DNA from: Mesorhizobium comanense
GTDB lineage: Bacteria > Pseudomonadota > Alphaproteobacteria > Rhizobiales > Rhizobiaceae
DNA: 64,000 nt
Assembly: GCF_005503535.1 (NCBI RefSeq)
Contig: NZ_SCNN01000020.1
Span: 53,174 to 117,173 of the forward strand
Direction: 5' to 3'
Each line of letters begins with the position of its first letter. The stretch's first letter is position 1. The position numbers and the translations under genes are program-made. Below the pieces are notes generated by a model. That model worked only from the letters and a program-made list of their open reading frames with translations, had not been told where the DNA came from and did not search any database. Positions 41,236 to 51,203 of this stretch are shown piece by piece.

Positions 41236-42470
41236 GCGCGCGCTTCAACATCAGGAAATTGGGCGCGCAGGGCGACGGCATCGCCGAGACCGAAAGCGGC
41301 GATCTGTTCATTCCGTTCACACTGCCCGGCGAGACGGTAACGGCGGCGCGTGAAAGGGACCGCGCCACGCTGATTGCCGTGCAGGAGGCCTCGCCGTTGC
41401 GCGTCGATCCCGCCTGCCGCCATTTCACCGAATGCGGCGGCTGCGCGCTGCAGCATTTCGAGGCCGAGGCCTATCGGCAGTGGAAGCGCGAGAAAGTCGT
41501 GCATGCCCTGAAGGGCATCGACTGCGACATTTCAGACCTCGTCGCCTGCCAGCCGCATACGCGCCGCCGTGTCGTGCTCGCCGCCCGGCGCACCGAAGCC
41601 GGCATGCTGCTCGGCTTCAACCGCCATCTGTCGCCGGAAATCATCCCTATATCGGAGTGCCCGATTTCGCTGCCCGAAATCGTTGCGTCGCTCGGCCCAT
41701 TGAGGGCGCTCGCCGAATTGATATGCGCCACGACGAAATCGTTCCGCATGGCGGTCACCGTGACGGCTTCCGGCCTCGATGTGGCGGCCCACGAGTCCGG
41801 CAAGCTCGGCGAAAACCAGCGCCGCATCGCCTCCAATTTTGTCATGGCGCAGGGCTTTGCCAGGCTGTCCATCGACGACGAAATCATCATCGAGCCGAGA
41901 AAGCCGGTGGTCATGTTCGGCAGCGTCTCGGTCGCTGTGCCGCCCGGCGTCTTCCTGCAGGCAACCGAGACCGCGGAGCAGACCATGGCCGATCTCGTCG
42001 GCGCTCATCTGAAGCGCGCCAAAAGGGTCGCCGATCTTTTCGCCGGTTGCGGCAGCTTCACGTTTCGGCTCGCCCGGAATTCGGAAGTGCATGCCGTGGA
42101 AGGCGATGCGGCAGCACTTTCGGCGCTCGATCGGGGATCGCGTTTCGCCACGGGCCTCAAGCGGGTGACCGGCGAACGCCGTGACCTGTTCCGGCGTCCG
42201 CTGACATTCAAGGAATTGAATGCTTTCGATGGTCTCGTCTTCGATCCGCCGCGGGCCGGTGCCGAGGACCAGTCGAAGCAGATCGCGCGCTCGGATGTTC
42301 CGCTCGTTGCCGCTGTCTCCTGCAATCCGGTGACGCTGGCCCGCGACCTGCGCATCCTGATCGATGGCGGCTATGCCTTGAAGAGCGTCACGCCGGTCGA
42401 CCAGTTCCTGTGGTCGCCGCATGTCGAGGCCGTCGCCCTCCTGGAAAAGCCCAAGCGACGGCGCGGCTGA
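41232..42470 (+). CDS. RNA 5-methyluridine methyltransferase (RlmD/RumA-TrmA family)
   Basis: A 412-aa SAM-dependent enzyme. The N-terminal TRAM-like region is followed by an iron-sulfur cluster motif 'CRHFTECGGCALQHF' (C-x5-C-x-x-C) with a fourth Cys in 'ISECPISL'. The C-terminal catalytic part has 'PPGVFLQATETAEQTM', 'RVADLFAGCGSFTFRLA', 'LVFDPPRAGAEDQSK' and the nucleophile region 'LVAAVSCNPVTLARDLRILIDGGY'. These enzymes make m5U in 23S rRNA or tRNA; the exact site is undetermined. Coupled to tlyA, forming an RNA-modification pair. Confidence 0.93.
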   Translation: MSARFNIRKLGAQGDGIAETESGDLFIPFTLPGETVTAARERDRATLIAVQEASPLRVDPACRHFTECGGCALQHFEAEAYRQWKREKVVHALKGIDCDISDLVACQPHTRRRVVLAARRTEAGMLLGFNRHLSPEIIPISECPISLPEIVASLGPLRALAELICATTKSFRMAVTVTASGLDVAAHESGKLGENQRRIASNFVMAQGFARLSIDDEIIIEPRKPVVMFGSVSVAVPPGVFLQATETAEQTMADLVGAHLKRAKRVADLFAGCGSFTFRLARNSEVHAVEGDAAALSALDRGSRFATGLKRVTGERRDLFRRPLTFKELNAFDGLVFDPPRAGAEDQSKQIARSDVPLVAAVSCNPVTLARDLRILIDGGYALKSVTPVDQFLWSPHVEAVALLEKPKRRRG

Positions 42471-42613
42471 GGCTCCTGATGATCACGTTTGGTTGAGACC
42501 GGGCAATTCGGCCGTTTTCGACCGAAAGGTGCCGGATTAACGCCGCAAAGCCGCCTTGATGCACCCGCCTATTCCTGGCCTGGGGCGGAAATATCGTTAC
42601 TCTCACCTGACGG

Positions 42614-44938
42614 ATGATCGTAATGCGGACGGTCTCGAAATTTCTCGCGTTCTTCTTCGCGCTCTCCATTTTCGCGCTAGGCCTGACAGACGGGGCGCTG
42701 GCGCAAGGCCAGAAGCGCCTTGCTTTCGTCATCGGCAATGCGGCCTATCCATCAGGCGCACTGGCGACGCCGGCCAATGATGCCGGGCTGATCGCACAGA
42801 CATTGCAGGCGGCGGGTTTCGATGTGGTCGGCGCGCGTGATGTCGACCAGGAATCGCTGCGCGGCGCCTATCGCGACTTCCTGGCGAAGGTGACGGCGGC
42901 CGGCCCCGACGCCGTGGTGTTCGTCTATCTGGCCGGCCAGGGCTTGCAGTTCGAGGGCGAGAACTACTTCGCCCCGGTCGATGCCCAGATTACCAATGCG
43001 GCGGACGTGCCGATGGCCGCGGTGCGGATTTCCGACCTCACCAAGCCGCTGGCCGCCTTGCCGACGAAGGTCAACATCGTCGTGCTCGACGCGGCACGGC
43101 CGAACTCGTTCGCCAAGTCGAACCAGCCGCTGGCAGGCGGTCTCGCGCTGGTCGATCCGGATCCCAACATGCTGATCGCATTCAATGCCGCCCCAGGCAC
43201 CGTCGCGCCGGAGGGCAAGGGGCCGTACGGCGCCTATGCCCAGGCGCTCGCCGAGATGATCCGCGACGCCGGCCTGCAACTCGGGGATGTCTTCGACCGC
43301 ACGCGCCTGCGTGTCAGCGAGGTGACACAGGGCGCCGAATTGCCATGGGACGCGTCCAAGATCACCGATCCCTTCGTATTCTTCGATCGCGGCCCGGATG
43401 CCCCGCCGCCACAGGTTTCAGCCGCCGAAGTTCGCACCGACCGGACCAAGGAGATTCGCGATTTCGATGCGCATGACGCCTATGTCGCGGCCCTCGATCG
43501 CGACACGATGCGCGGCTACGAGGATTTCCTCGTCGCCTATCCGCACGACCCGATGGCCAAGCGCGTTCGCGCCATCCTTGGGGCGCGGCGCGAGGCGATC
43601 ACCTGGCGCCAGACCTGGCTGAGGGACACGCCGGAGGCCTACTGGTCCTACCTTCAGCGCTATCCGCACGGCCCGCATGCCTGGGATGCCCGCCGCAGGC
43701 TCGAGCATTTCGACGCCGCGCTGGAGCCGCCGCCGAGCTTCACCGTCTACGCCTATGACGTGCCGCCGCCGCCGCCGGAGGAAATCGTCTATGTCGACCG
43801 GCCGGTTCTCTATTTCGACGACCCCGAGTTCGACTTCCCGCCGCCGCCGCCGGTCGCGGTGATCTTCCTGCCGCCGCCGCCGCCGGATTTCATCGTGCTG
43901 CCGCCGCCACCGCCGCCGATCGGGGTTTTCCTCCTGCCGACCCCGGTCTTCGTGCCGGTGCCTGCCTGGGTGAATCCGCCGCATGATATTTTCCCGCCGC
44001 CCGACAATGTCATCTTCAACAACATCCACAACACGACGGTCATCAACAACACGACCATCAACGAGAACAACAATCAGGGCGGTGGCCTGACCACCGGGCA
44101 GAAGCTGACCGCCGGCGCGGTAGGCATTGGCGCGGCAGCGCTCGCGACCAAGGTTGCGCTGCCCGCCTTCCTTCAGAAGAAGGAGGCCGCGCTCGCCAAG
44201 AACCCGGCGGTCAACCCGGGAGGCCTGCCGTCGAAGCTGGTCAAGACAGGCCAGCCGAACGGTGGCGCGGCACCGCTTTCCAAGACATTGCCGGCGGACA
44301 AGCTGGCCGGGCACGCCTTGCCCGGCGCCGACGGCAAGACGCTTCCGCTCGTCAACGGCAAGCCGGTTCTCAACAGTCAGAACCCGCCTGACGACAAGGC
44401 CGCGAAGCTGTTGCGCAAGAAGGGCGTTGGCGGCGCAACGCCGCTCGCTGCCACCAATGGCGGTGCTGCGACGGCCAATGGGCAAGGCACTCCGCCGAAA
44501 CCCAAAACCGGCAACGCGCCCAAGACCGGCAACGCACTCAAGACCGGCAACGTCCTGACGCCCGACGAGCAGATGGCCGCCAATGGCAAGCACAAAAAAC
44601 TGCACGCCCAGGATACGGGCGGCCCGGCCTCGAATGGTGGTCAGTTGGGTGCGCAGGGCAAGGGGCCGAAATTCCACAAGCAACCGACCGGAGCCGGCCC
44701 GACCGGCAATGATGCGGGTGGCAAGCAGAAGTTCAATGCATCGAACGGCAATCCGCAGCGTCAGATCAAGCTGCAGGAAAAGCCAAGGATGCAGGTGCAG
44801 TCAAAGCCGAAGCCCGAATTCCACGCCCAGCCCAAGCCTCAGATGCAGGAGCGGCGCCAGCCGCCGGGGCCGCCAAAGCCCCAGGGCGGGAAGAAGCCGT
44901 CTTGCGGCCACCAGGGTGAGCCTGCCTGCAGGAAATAA
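42614..44938 (+). CDS. Secreted caspase-fold protein lacking both catalytic residues (pseudo-caspase)
   Basis: A 774-aa protein. A signal peptide (about 1-31, 'FLAFFFALSIFALGLTDGALA') leads into a caspase/peptidase C14 domain (about 35-260): 'KRLAFVIGNAAY', 'TPANDAGLIAQTLQAAGFDV', 'VFVYLAGQGLQFEGENYFAPVDA' and 'VNIVVLDAARPNSFAKS'. Active members have His in 'GHG' and Cys in 'DACR'; here they are Gln109 (CAG at 42938) and Ala161 (GCA at 43094), so peptidase activity is not expected. Then come a short repeat region, a poly-Pro section (about 390-470), an Asn-rich stretch, a hydrophobic segment ('LTAGAVGIGAAALATKVALPAF') and a basic, Gln/Lys/Pro-rich tail with three 18-bp tandem units (KTGNAP/L/V). 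It probably acts as a periplasmic or surface scaffold. Confidence 0.88.
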   Translation: MIVMRTVSKFLAFFFALSIFALGLTDGALAQGQKRLAFVIGNAAYPSGALATPANDAGLIAQTLQAAGFDVVGARDVDQESLRGAYRDFLAKVTAAGPDAVVFVYLAGQGLQFEGENYFAPVDAQITNAADVPMAAVRISDLTKPLAALPTKVNIVVLDAARPNSFAKSNQPLAGGLALVDPDPNMLIAFNAAPGTVAPEGKGPYGAYAQALAEMIRDAGLQLGDVFDRTRLRVSEVTQGAELPWDASKITDPFVFFDRGPDAPPPQVSAAEVRTDRTKEIRDFDAHDAYVAALDRDTMRGYEDFLVAYPHDPMAKRVRAILGARREAITWRQTWLRDTPEAYWSYLQRYPHGPHAWDARRRLEHFDAALEPPPSFTVYAYDVPPPPPEEIVYVDRPVLYFDDPEFDFPPPPPVAVIFLPPPPPDFIVLPPPPPPIGVFLLPTPVFVPVPAWVNPPHDIFPPPDNVIFNNIHNTTVINNTTINENNNQGGGLTTGQKLTAGAVGIGAAALATKVALPAFLQKKEAALAKNPAVNPGGLPSKLVKTGQPNGGAAPLSKTLPADKLAGHALPGADGKTLPLVNGKPVLNSQNPPDDKAAKLLRKKGVGGATPLAATNGGAATANGQGTPPKPKTGNAPKTGNALKTGNVLTPDEQMAANGKHKKLHAQDTGGPASNGGQLGAQGKGPKFHKQPTGAGPTGNDAGGKQKFNASNGNPQRQIKLQEKPRMQVQSKPKPEFHAQPKPQMQERRQPPGPPKPQGGKKPSCGHQGEPACRK

Positions 44939-44969
44939 CCGCTCTGGCGAATGGGGCCAATCTTATGGG

Positions 44970-45005
44970 GCGGCACCACATCCGGTTGCGATGTGGTGCC
45001 GCTTT
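44970..45005 (+). terminator. Terminator after the pseudo-caspase gene
   Basis: Perfect 13-bp stem GCGGCACCACATC/GATGTGGTGCCGC (44970-44982 with 44990-45002), 7-nt loop, followed by TTT. It lies 32 bases after the stop. Confidence 0.85.
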
Positions 45006-45111
45006 GCCACCGGATCACAACTGCGTGGGGTAGGCCCCACCAAGATTGCGGCTGTCCCGGCCCGCTGGTACCAGTCGAAACCAGGCTGGGGCGCCTAAGG
45101 GAGTGATCTTG

Positions 45112-45384
45112 ATGAGGATTGCAAGCGTTCTGACATCAATCGCCGTGGCCGGCTTCCTTGCGACCGGAGTAGCCTCCGCCGCGACGACAGCAGCTACAAC
45201 GACCACCACGGCGCCGGCCGCCACGACGGCGGCTCCGATGAAGAAGAAGGCGTCTGCCATGACGCCGGAGCAGACCGCGATTTCAAAGCAGTGCTCTGCG
45301 CTTGCGGATGCCAAGAAGCTGCACGGCAAGGAGCGTCACAAATTCCGCGCCGATTGCAAGAAGAACGGCGGCAAAGCCACCTGA
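45112..45384 (+). CDS. PsiF-repeat family secreted protein
   Basis: A 90-aa exported protein: signal peptide 'MRIASVLTSIAVAGFLATGVASA' (1-23), a Thr/Ala-rich linker, and one PsiF repeat 'KQCSALADAKKLHGKERHKFRADCKKNG' with its two cysteines. PsiF is phosphate-starvation-inducible in E. coli; regulation here is not visible as I see no clear Pho box. ATG at 45112 is preceded by GGGAG. Confidence 0.88.
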   Translation: MRIASVLTSIAVAGFLATGVASAATTAATTTTTAPAATTAAPMKKKASAMTPEQTAISKQCSALADAKKLHGKERHKFRADCKKNGGKAT

Positions 45385-45399
45385 TTTCCTAGCCAGGAG

Positions 45400-45433
45400 T
45401 GGCGGCCAACTCGATGCGGGCTGGCCGCCATTT
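45400..45433 (+). terminator. Terminator after psiF
   Basis: Stem TGGCGGCCA/TGGCCGCCA (45400-45408 with 45422-45430) with a 13-nt loop, followed by TTT, 16 bases after the stop. Confidence 0.7.
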
Positions 45434-45443
45434 GAGTAGACAT

Positions 45444-45470
45444 GAAGCGGCTCCCCTATCGAGCCGCTTC
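45444..45470 (-). terminator. Hairpin downstream of the monocarboxylate permease gene
   Basis: Perfect 10-bp stem GAAGCGGCTC/GAGCCGCTTC (45444-45453 with 45461-45470), 7-nt loop, 40 bases beyond the end of the minus-strand permease gene. There is no clear T-tract, so the terminator role is tentative. Confidence 0.55.
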
Positions 45471-45510
45471 GAGAGACCGTGGATTGGCTCCGGGAGCCTG
45501 CTGTTTCCGG

Positions 45511-47049
45511 TCAGCCGATGTAATCGGCGGCTACGGTCGCGTCCTGCCGGTCGGCCATCCCGAGCACACGGATGAAAAGATTGGCCGCGATGGATACCGC
45601 GAAGTTGAGGATCAGCGCGTAGAGCCCGATATAGGCCGGTATCGTCAGGCCGCCCATATGCAGCGGAAAGCCGGACGTCTGAAAGCCCGTCAGCGACGCG
45701 GCCCATATGCCCCAGATCAGTCCGGCAGCCAGGCCCAGCAGCAGGGCCTTGGCATCGAACCAGCGCGTATAGATGCCGCAGACGATGGCCGGCAGGGTTT
45801 GCAGGATGAGAATGCCACCCAGGAGCTGCAGCTGGATCGCATAGGTCAGCGGCAGGAACAGGATGAACATCAGCGCCCCGAACTTGACGATGAGCGAGAA
45901 CAGCTTGGCCATGCTGGTCTCCTGCTCGGCCGAACAGGCCGGATTGAAATAGGCCTTGTAGATGTTGCGGGTGAAGAGGTTGGCCGCCGCTATGGACATG
46001 ATCGCGGCAGGCACGAGGGCGCCGATGGCGACCGCCGCAAAGCCCAGGCCGACGAACCAGCTCGGGAAGAAGTGGAGCAGCAAGCCGGGCATCGCGAACT
46101 GCGCCTTGTACTGGGCGAAATAGGGCGCCAGTTCCGGCGATTTGTCGATGCCGGACGCGTAGGCGAAGTAACCAAGCATCGCGATCAGGCCGAGCACCAG
46201 CGAATAAGCCGGCAGGAAGACCCAGTTGCGGCGCAGCGTGTTCGGCCCTTTCGCCGACAGCACCGCGGTGGTGGCGTGCGGGTAGAGCATCAGCGCCAGC
46301 GCCGATCCAAAGGCGAGCGTGGTGTAGATGGATATCTGCCCGGTGTTGCCATCCTTCACCGCCGGCAGCAGCAGCCGGTTGGGCGGAATGGCCGCGAAGA
46401 TTTTCCCCAGACCGCCCATCTTGATCGGCACGACGACGATCAGGGCGATGACCGTGACATACACCAGCAAATCCTTCACGATGGCGATGGACGCCGGCGC
46501 GCGCAGCCCGCTGGTGTAGGTGAAGGCCGCCAGGATGATGAAGGCTATGATCAGTGGCAGGTCGCCGGCGAGACCGCCGGTCGGGAAGCCCAGTCCGCCT
46601 ATGACCACCTGGATGCCGACCAGTTGCAGCGCGATGTAGGGCATGGTGGCGACGATGCCGGTCAGCGCGATCGCCAGCGCCAGCGCCCGGTTGTTGTAGC
46701 GGCCGGCGACGAAATCGGAGGCGGTGACATAGTTGTGCTGCCGCGCCACCAGCCACAATCGCGGCAGGATGGCGAAGACCAGCGGATAGACCAGAACCGT
46801 GTAGGGCACAGCGAAGAAGCCGAGCGCGCCGGCGCCGAAGACGAGGGCGGGCACGGCGATGAACGTATAGGCCGTGTAGAGATCGCCACCGATCAGGAAC
46901 CACGTTACCCATGTGCCGAAACGGCGCCCGCCGAGGCCCCATTCGTGCAATTGGCTCATGTCGCCCTTGCGCCAGTGTGCCGACACGAAGCCGAGCAGGG
47001 TGATGAAGCCGAATATCGCGATGAAGACAGCGGTGGCCACCACGTTCAT
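45511..47049 (-). CDS. mctP: Monocarboxylate permease, sodium:solute symporter family (MctP-like)
   Basis: A 512-aa, about 13-helix SSS transporter. Strong resemblance to rhizobial MctP: 'HEWGLGGRRFGTWVTWFLIGGDLYTAYTFIAVPALVFG', 'VATMPYIALQLVGIQVVI', 'AFTYTSGLRAPASIAIVKDLLVYVTVIALIVV', 'YPHATTAVLSAKG' and 'AIAIGALVPAAIMSIAAANLFTRNIYKAYF'-like text. MctP imports lactate, pyruvate, propionate and alanine-type substrates. ATG at 47049 is chosen with GTGGAG 8 bases upstream; a GTG at 47064 overlaps the upstream gene. Encoded with a DUF3311 protein, the usual pair. Confidence 0.9.
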   Translation of the reverse strand: MNVVATAVFIAIFGFITLLGFVSAHWRKGDMSQLHEWGLGGRRFGTWVTWFLIGGDLYTAYTFIAVPALVFGAGALGFFAVPYTVLVYPLVFAILPRLWLVARQHNYVTASDFVAGRYNNRALALAIALTGIVATMPYIALQLVGIQVVIGGLGFPTGGLAGDLPLIIAFIILAAFTYTSGLRAPASIAIVKDLLVYVTVIALIVVVPIKMGGLGKIFAAIPPNRLLLPAVKDGNTGQISIYTTLAFGSALALMLYPHATTAVLSAKGPNTLRRNWVFLPAYSLVLGLIAMLGYFAYASGIDKSPELAPYFAQYKAQFAMPGLLLHFFPSWFVGLGFAAVAIGALVPAAIMSIAAANLFTRNIYKAYFNPACSAEQETSMAKLFSLIVKFGALMFILFLPLTYAIQLQLLGGILILQTLPAIVCGIYTRWFDAKALLLGLAAGLIWGIWAASLTGFQTSGFPLHMGGLTIPAYIGLYALILNFAVSIAANLFIRVLGMADRQDATVAADYIG

Positions 47050-47053
47050 GATG

Positions 47054-47275
47054 TCAGTCTCCACTGCCGGGCGGCACGGTCATCCTGTAGACGACGGCGA
47101 TGAAGATGCTGGACAGCGGCACCCACAGGATCTGCCACCAGTAGAAGAACGGAACGCCGAACAGGCTTGGCTCCAGCCGGTTGAAAAACGGTACGACAAG
47201 CACGGCAATGCAGGGGACCGCGAGCAGGATGACCTGCAACGGCCCGAGCTTGCGCGGGCTGGAAACGGGGCTCAT
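47054..47275 (-). CDS. DUF3311 small membrane protein
   Basis: A 73-aa protein with two hydrophobic helices ('LGPLQVILLAVPCIAVLVVPFF' and 'PFFYWWQILWVPLSSIFIAVVYRM'), the DUF3311 pattern. It sits directly upstream of an SSS permease gene (4-base gap), as is typical, and may be an accessory subunit. Start 47275 is preferred because GGGAGG is too close to the ATG at 47284 but well spaced from this one. About 190 bp between its start and the vapC stop hold nothing else I can support. Confidence 0.88.
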   Translation of the reverse strand: MSPVSSPRKLGPLQVILLAVPCIAVLVVPFFNRLEPSLFGVPFFYWWQILWVPLSSIFIAVVYRMTVPPGSGD

Positions 47276-47465
47276 GTCAGGCATCCTCCCTTGCATGCGA
47301 AAACCGACCCTTGGGCGGCACGCTGCGCCGAATTTTTGCACTGAGCAAGAACGGCTCACCGGGACTGCAATGCCAATAATGTTACTGGAAAGCGGGATAT
47401 CCCGGTTGCACGGCAGCGCGATCGGGTCGCTTCCGGAAAGAGGCGCGCAGCAATTATCCAGGTCG

Positions 47466-47855
47466 CTATGCTTCTTGCACGTCCCCGACCGCCGCAGCTT
47501 GCGCGGCCTTGATCAATTTGCGGTCAAAAGTCGCGAATCCCGTGCAATGCAAGGACTTGCGGAGGTGTAGTGCATCCGCGAAATCCACGCCGGTCTCGAC
47601 CAGATCGAGTGCGGAAGAGACGATTGCCGCGTCCTCGATTTGAACCGTGGGAAGGCCACCGAAACCTCGCAAGGCTCTGACGATTGTGGCCTGGTCATAG
47701 CCGTAGGCGCTGCGCAGCACCCACTCGGCTTCCAGGAAGACTGTCACGGCGACAAATACCTGCAGATCGTCGATGATGCGCCGGGCGCGGAGAGATTGTT
47801 CGGGATGATCGTTCGTCAGGTACCGAACGACGACATTGGTATCAATCGCGAGCAT
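47466..47855 (-). CDS. vapC: PIN-domain toxin, VapC family
   Basis: A 129-aa PIN-domain ribonuclease. The acidic site residues are visible: Asp in 'MLAIDTNVVVRYL', Glu in 'FLEAEWVLRSAYG', Asp in 'GVDFADALHL' and Asp in 'FATFDRKLIK'. VapC toxins cleave specific RNAs when not bound by antitoxin. The start at 47855 lies 14 bases inside the end of the antitoxin gene, giving coupled expression. Confidence 0.92.
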   Translation of the reverse strand: MLAIDTNVVVRYLTNDHPEQSLRARRIIDDLQVFVAVTVFLEAEWVLRSAYGYDQATIVRALRGFGGLPTVQIEDAAIVSSALDLVETGVDFADALHLRKSLHCTGFATFDRKLIKAAQAAAVGDVQEA

Positions 47856-48117
47856 GCCGTCGCCGTGCTTCGGCGTGAACGCCCGCATCCATTTCTTCCA
47901 GCGTCTTCGGCCCGCCCTTGTGGGGCAGGGAACCAAATACGTCTGCGGGCAGGGTTGCGGCGAAGGCAGGCGCTGGCTTCAAAAGGACGCCCTCCGGCGT
48001 CTCTTCGACCTCGAGGCGAGTGCCGGCGCCCCATTCCCTGCGTTTACGGATCGCGCTCGGCAGGATCACTTGCCCCTTGGTCGAGACGGTTGTGGTGAGC
48101 TTTTCAGAACTGGCCAT
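47842..48117 (-). CDS. vapB: AbrB/MazE-family antitoxin (VapB type)
   Basis: A 91-aa protein with an N-terminal swapped-hairpin AbrB DNA-binding domain ('LTTTVSTKGQVILPSAIRKRREWGAGTRLEVEETPEGVLLKP') and a C-terminal toxin-binding tail. It should neutralise the VapC toxin encoded by the overlapping downstream gene and repress the shared promoter. GAGGCGAG precedes the ATG. Confidence 0.9.
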   Translation of the reverse strand: MASSEKLTTTVSTKGQVILPSAIRKRREWGAGTRLEVEETPEGVLLKPAPAFAATLPADVFGSLPHKGGPKTLEEMDAGVHAEARRRHARD

Positions 48118-48189
48118 TGTCGCTCGCCTCGATGTAAGACGACGGTAAGATAATAGAAAGTGATGGCGATTTCAAGGCGATAGGGTCCA

Positions 48190-49602
<1,413 letters not shown>

Positions 49603-49721
49603 GGCAAGTCCATCCGCGGGAGAGGCGATTTTTCACCACGATGTAGGCGCGAAGTCTCGAAGAGACAATCGTCACGCCTTGATCGCGCGGACAAAAGCGA
49701 TTGCGGAACGCCTGGCGGCGA

Positions 49722-50189
49722 TCACTTCTGGTTAACGAAGTCCTTGATGTCGCTTGTCATCGAATCCCAGTTCGAGAACTGCTCCTCGAGATTGGATTTG
49801 GTAATGCCGCCGGCAAAGCTCACATCCATCTTGAAGTTGGAGCCATCGCCCGAAAAAGCCTTCACCCAACGATACTTCTTGTTCCACGCATTGGCCTGCT
49901 CGACCGTGAAGGCATCGGTGTAGCCCGAGGAGAACTGGATCGACTTGCAGTTCTCATGGTTTTCGCAGCCATAGAAGTAGATGACGTACTTCATGCCCTG
50001 GAGCCGGCCGGAGACCATCGGGTCGCCGCCATCGTCCTTGTCGAGCTTGGCCGATCCATAGCCCTTGGCGATCTCGACGATCGCGGCCGGATCGGGTTTC
50101 TTGATGATTTCGGCATCGTCCGCCCAGGCAAGCGACACCGAGCCGGCCGAAATCAGACCGGCGGACAAAAGCAACGAGAACGAGCGCAT
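49722..50189 (-). CDS. YbjN-domain secreted protein
   Basis: A 155-aa exported protein. A signal peptide (1-24, 'MRSFSLLLSAGLISAGSVSLAWA') precedes a YbjN-like domain: 'PAAIVEIAKGYGSAKLDKDDGGDPMVSGRLQGMKYVIYFYGCENHENCKSIQFSSGY' and 'VEQANAWNKKYRWVKAF', the type III chaperone-like fold. Two Cys could form a disulfide. Start 50189 follows GGGGG; a TTG 18 bases earlier is less likely. Confidence 0.85.
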   Translation of the reverse strand: MRSFSLLLSAGLISAGSVSLAWADDAEIIKKPDPAAIVEIAKGYGSAKLDKDDGGDPMVSGRLQGMKYVIYFYGCENHENCKSIQFSSGYTDAFTVEQANAWNKKYRWVKAFSGDGSNFKMDVSFAGGITKSNLEEQFSNWDSMTSDIKDFVNQK

Positions 50190-50262
50190 GATGACCCCCA
50201 ACGCCAACCCACATCCCGTGGGAATTCTGCGTCAGGCCAGGGCTTTTCGCAAGCGCCAACCG

Positions 50263-50823
50263 TCACGGCAGCGCGGCGAAACCTTCGGCGAAGCCCTTGA
50301 GATCGACGGGAATGCCGATGCCTTCCTCCGGTGTCTGGAAGACGATGAACGTCGCCGACGTGCCGGTCTTCAGCGTGTCGAGCAGCGGCTTTTCGAGGAT
50401 GACCTCGGCATAGCAGCCGTCCTGGAAGCAGCGCACGAAATAGGCGCGGCCGATATCCTTGCCATCGACATTGAGGCCGAGCCCGTTCGGCAGCAGCACG
50501 CCGAGCGGCGCAAGCACGCGCAGGATTTCGGCCTTGTTGTCGGCGGTGCGCAGCACGACCACCGACAGCCCCATCTCCGGGCGGTCCTCGGCGACGACAT
50601 TCTGCATCATCACGCATTGTTCGGAGGTGGCCCCGGCAGGTGTGTCGCAGATGATCGACCATGCGCCATGCGTCGAGCGCACCGTGCCGCTCGGCTGGGC
50701 GGCTTCGGCGTGGCCGGAAAGCAGAAGACCGGCCGCGCACAGGACGGCGAGAAACACGGCGCCCGCCAGAGGGCTCGAAAGCCCCTGTCGCGTATACCCC
50801 GGTCTTGAAAGCCAAGAGTTCAT
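50263..50823 (-). CDS. Invasion-associated locus B (IalB) family protein
   Basis: A 186-aa exported protein. The N-terminal hydrophobic segment 'SPLAGAVFLAVLCAAGLLLSGHAEA' is a signal peptide, and the IalB domain follows: 'THGAWSIICDTPAGATSEQCVMMQNVVAEDRPEMGLSVVVLRTADNKAEILRVLAPLGVLLPNGLGLNVDG...YFVRCFQDGCYAEVILEKPLL'. Four Cys probably pair. Bartonella IalB is linked to erythrocyte invasion, but in free-living rhizobia the role is unknown. ATG 50823 with GGAG is preferred over GTG 50844. Confidence 0.88.
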   Translation of the reverse strand: MNSWLSRPGYTRQGLSSPLAGAVFLAVLCAAGLLLSGHAEAAQPSGTVRSTHGAWSIICDTPAGATSEQCVMMQNVVAEDRPEMGLSVVVLRTADNKAEILRVLAPLGVLLPNGLGLNVDGKDIGRAYFVRCFQDGCYAEVILEKPLLDTLKTGTSATFIVFQTPEEGIGIPVDLKGFAEGFAALP

Positions 50824-51203
50824 GACGGCTCCATTGCGAATCACGGCACTTTAAGCCGCGCCAATGCCAAGTAAAGGACGAGACAGCGGCTGAACGCCCC
50901 TGAAACGGCGCATGCGGCGCTTTTCCCTGCGAAATTCGCCCGAATTGCGACGCCTCGCCTGTCTCTCGGTCATAGGGGGCATGACCTCCCCGGCAATTGC
51001 TATTCGCCGCCTTCACCGCTATCCGCGAAGGGCCATGGCAGCTTGCGCGCAAAAATGCCGCACAGTTTCCTCCGCTCCTTTCTTGCGGAGGGAAAAAGAG
51101 TATGGTTTGAACCAGCTTGAAACTGTCCGGGATTCCCGTCCCGGCATTGTTCGTTATTCTCGCGGGGGTACGGATCGCGAGAAACTGGGAGACGAAGAGG
51201 GCG
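50824..51203. promoter_or_regulatory. Intergenic control region upstream of the cta operon
   Basis: This 380-bp stretch has no convincing gene. It holds two hairpins: CCTCCGC/GCGGAGG (51069-51075 with 51085-51091, followed by GAAAAAG) and CCGGGA/TCCCGG (51127-51132 with 51139-51144). Promoters for the divergent IalB gene and for ctaC must lie here, but I could not pick a reliable -35/-10 pair. Confidence 0.5.

Noticed and set aside
42938..43096. Sequencing error as the cause of the missing caspase residues
   Set aside because: The two changes are in separate codons, are in-frame substitutions and leave the reading frame intact over 774 codons, so error in both is unlikely.
45442..47103. Plus-strand open frame of 553 codons opposite the MctP gene
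   Set aside because: Shadow of a clear 13-helix transporter; no hydrophobic pattern or motif of its own.
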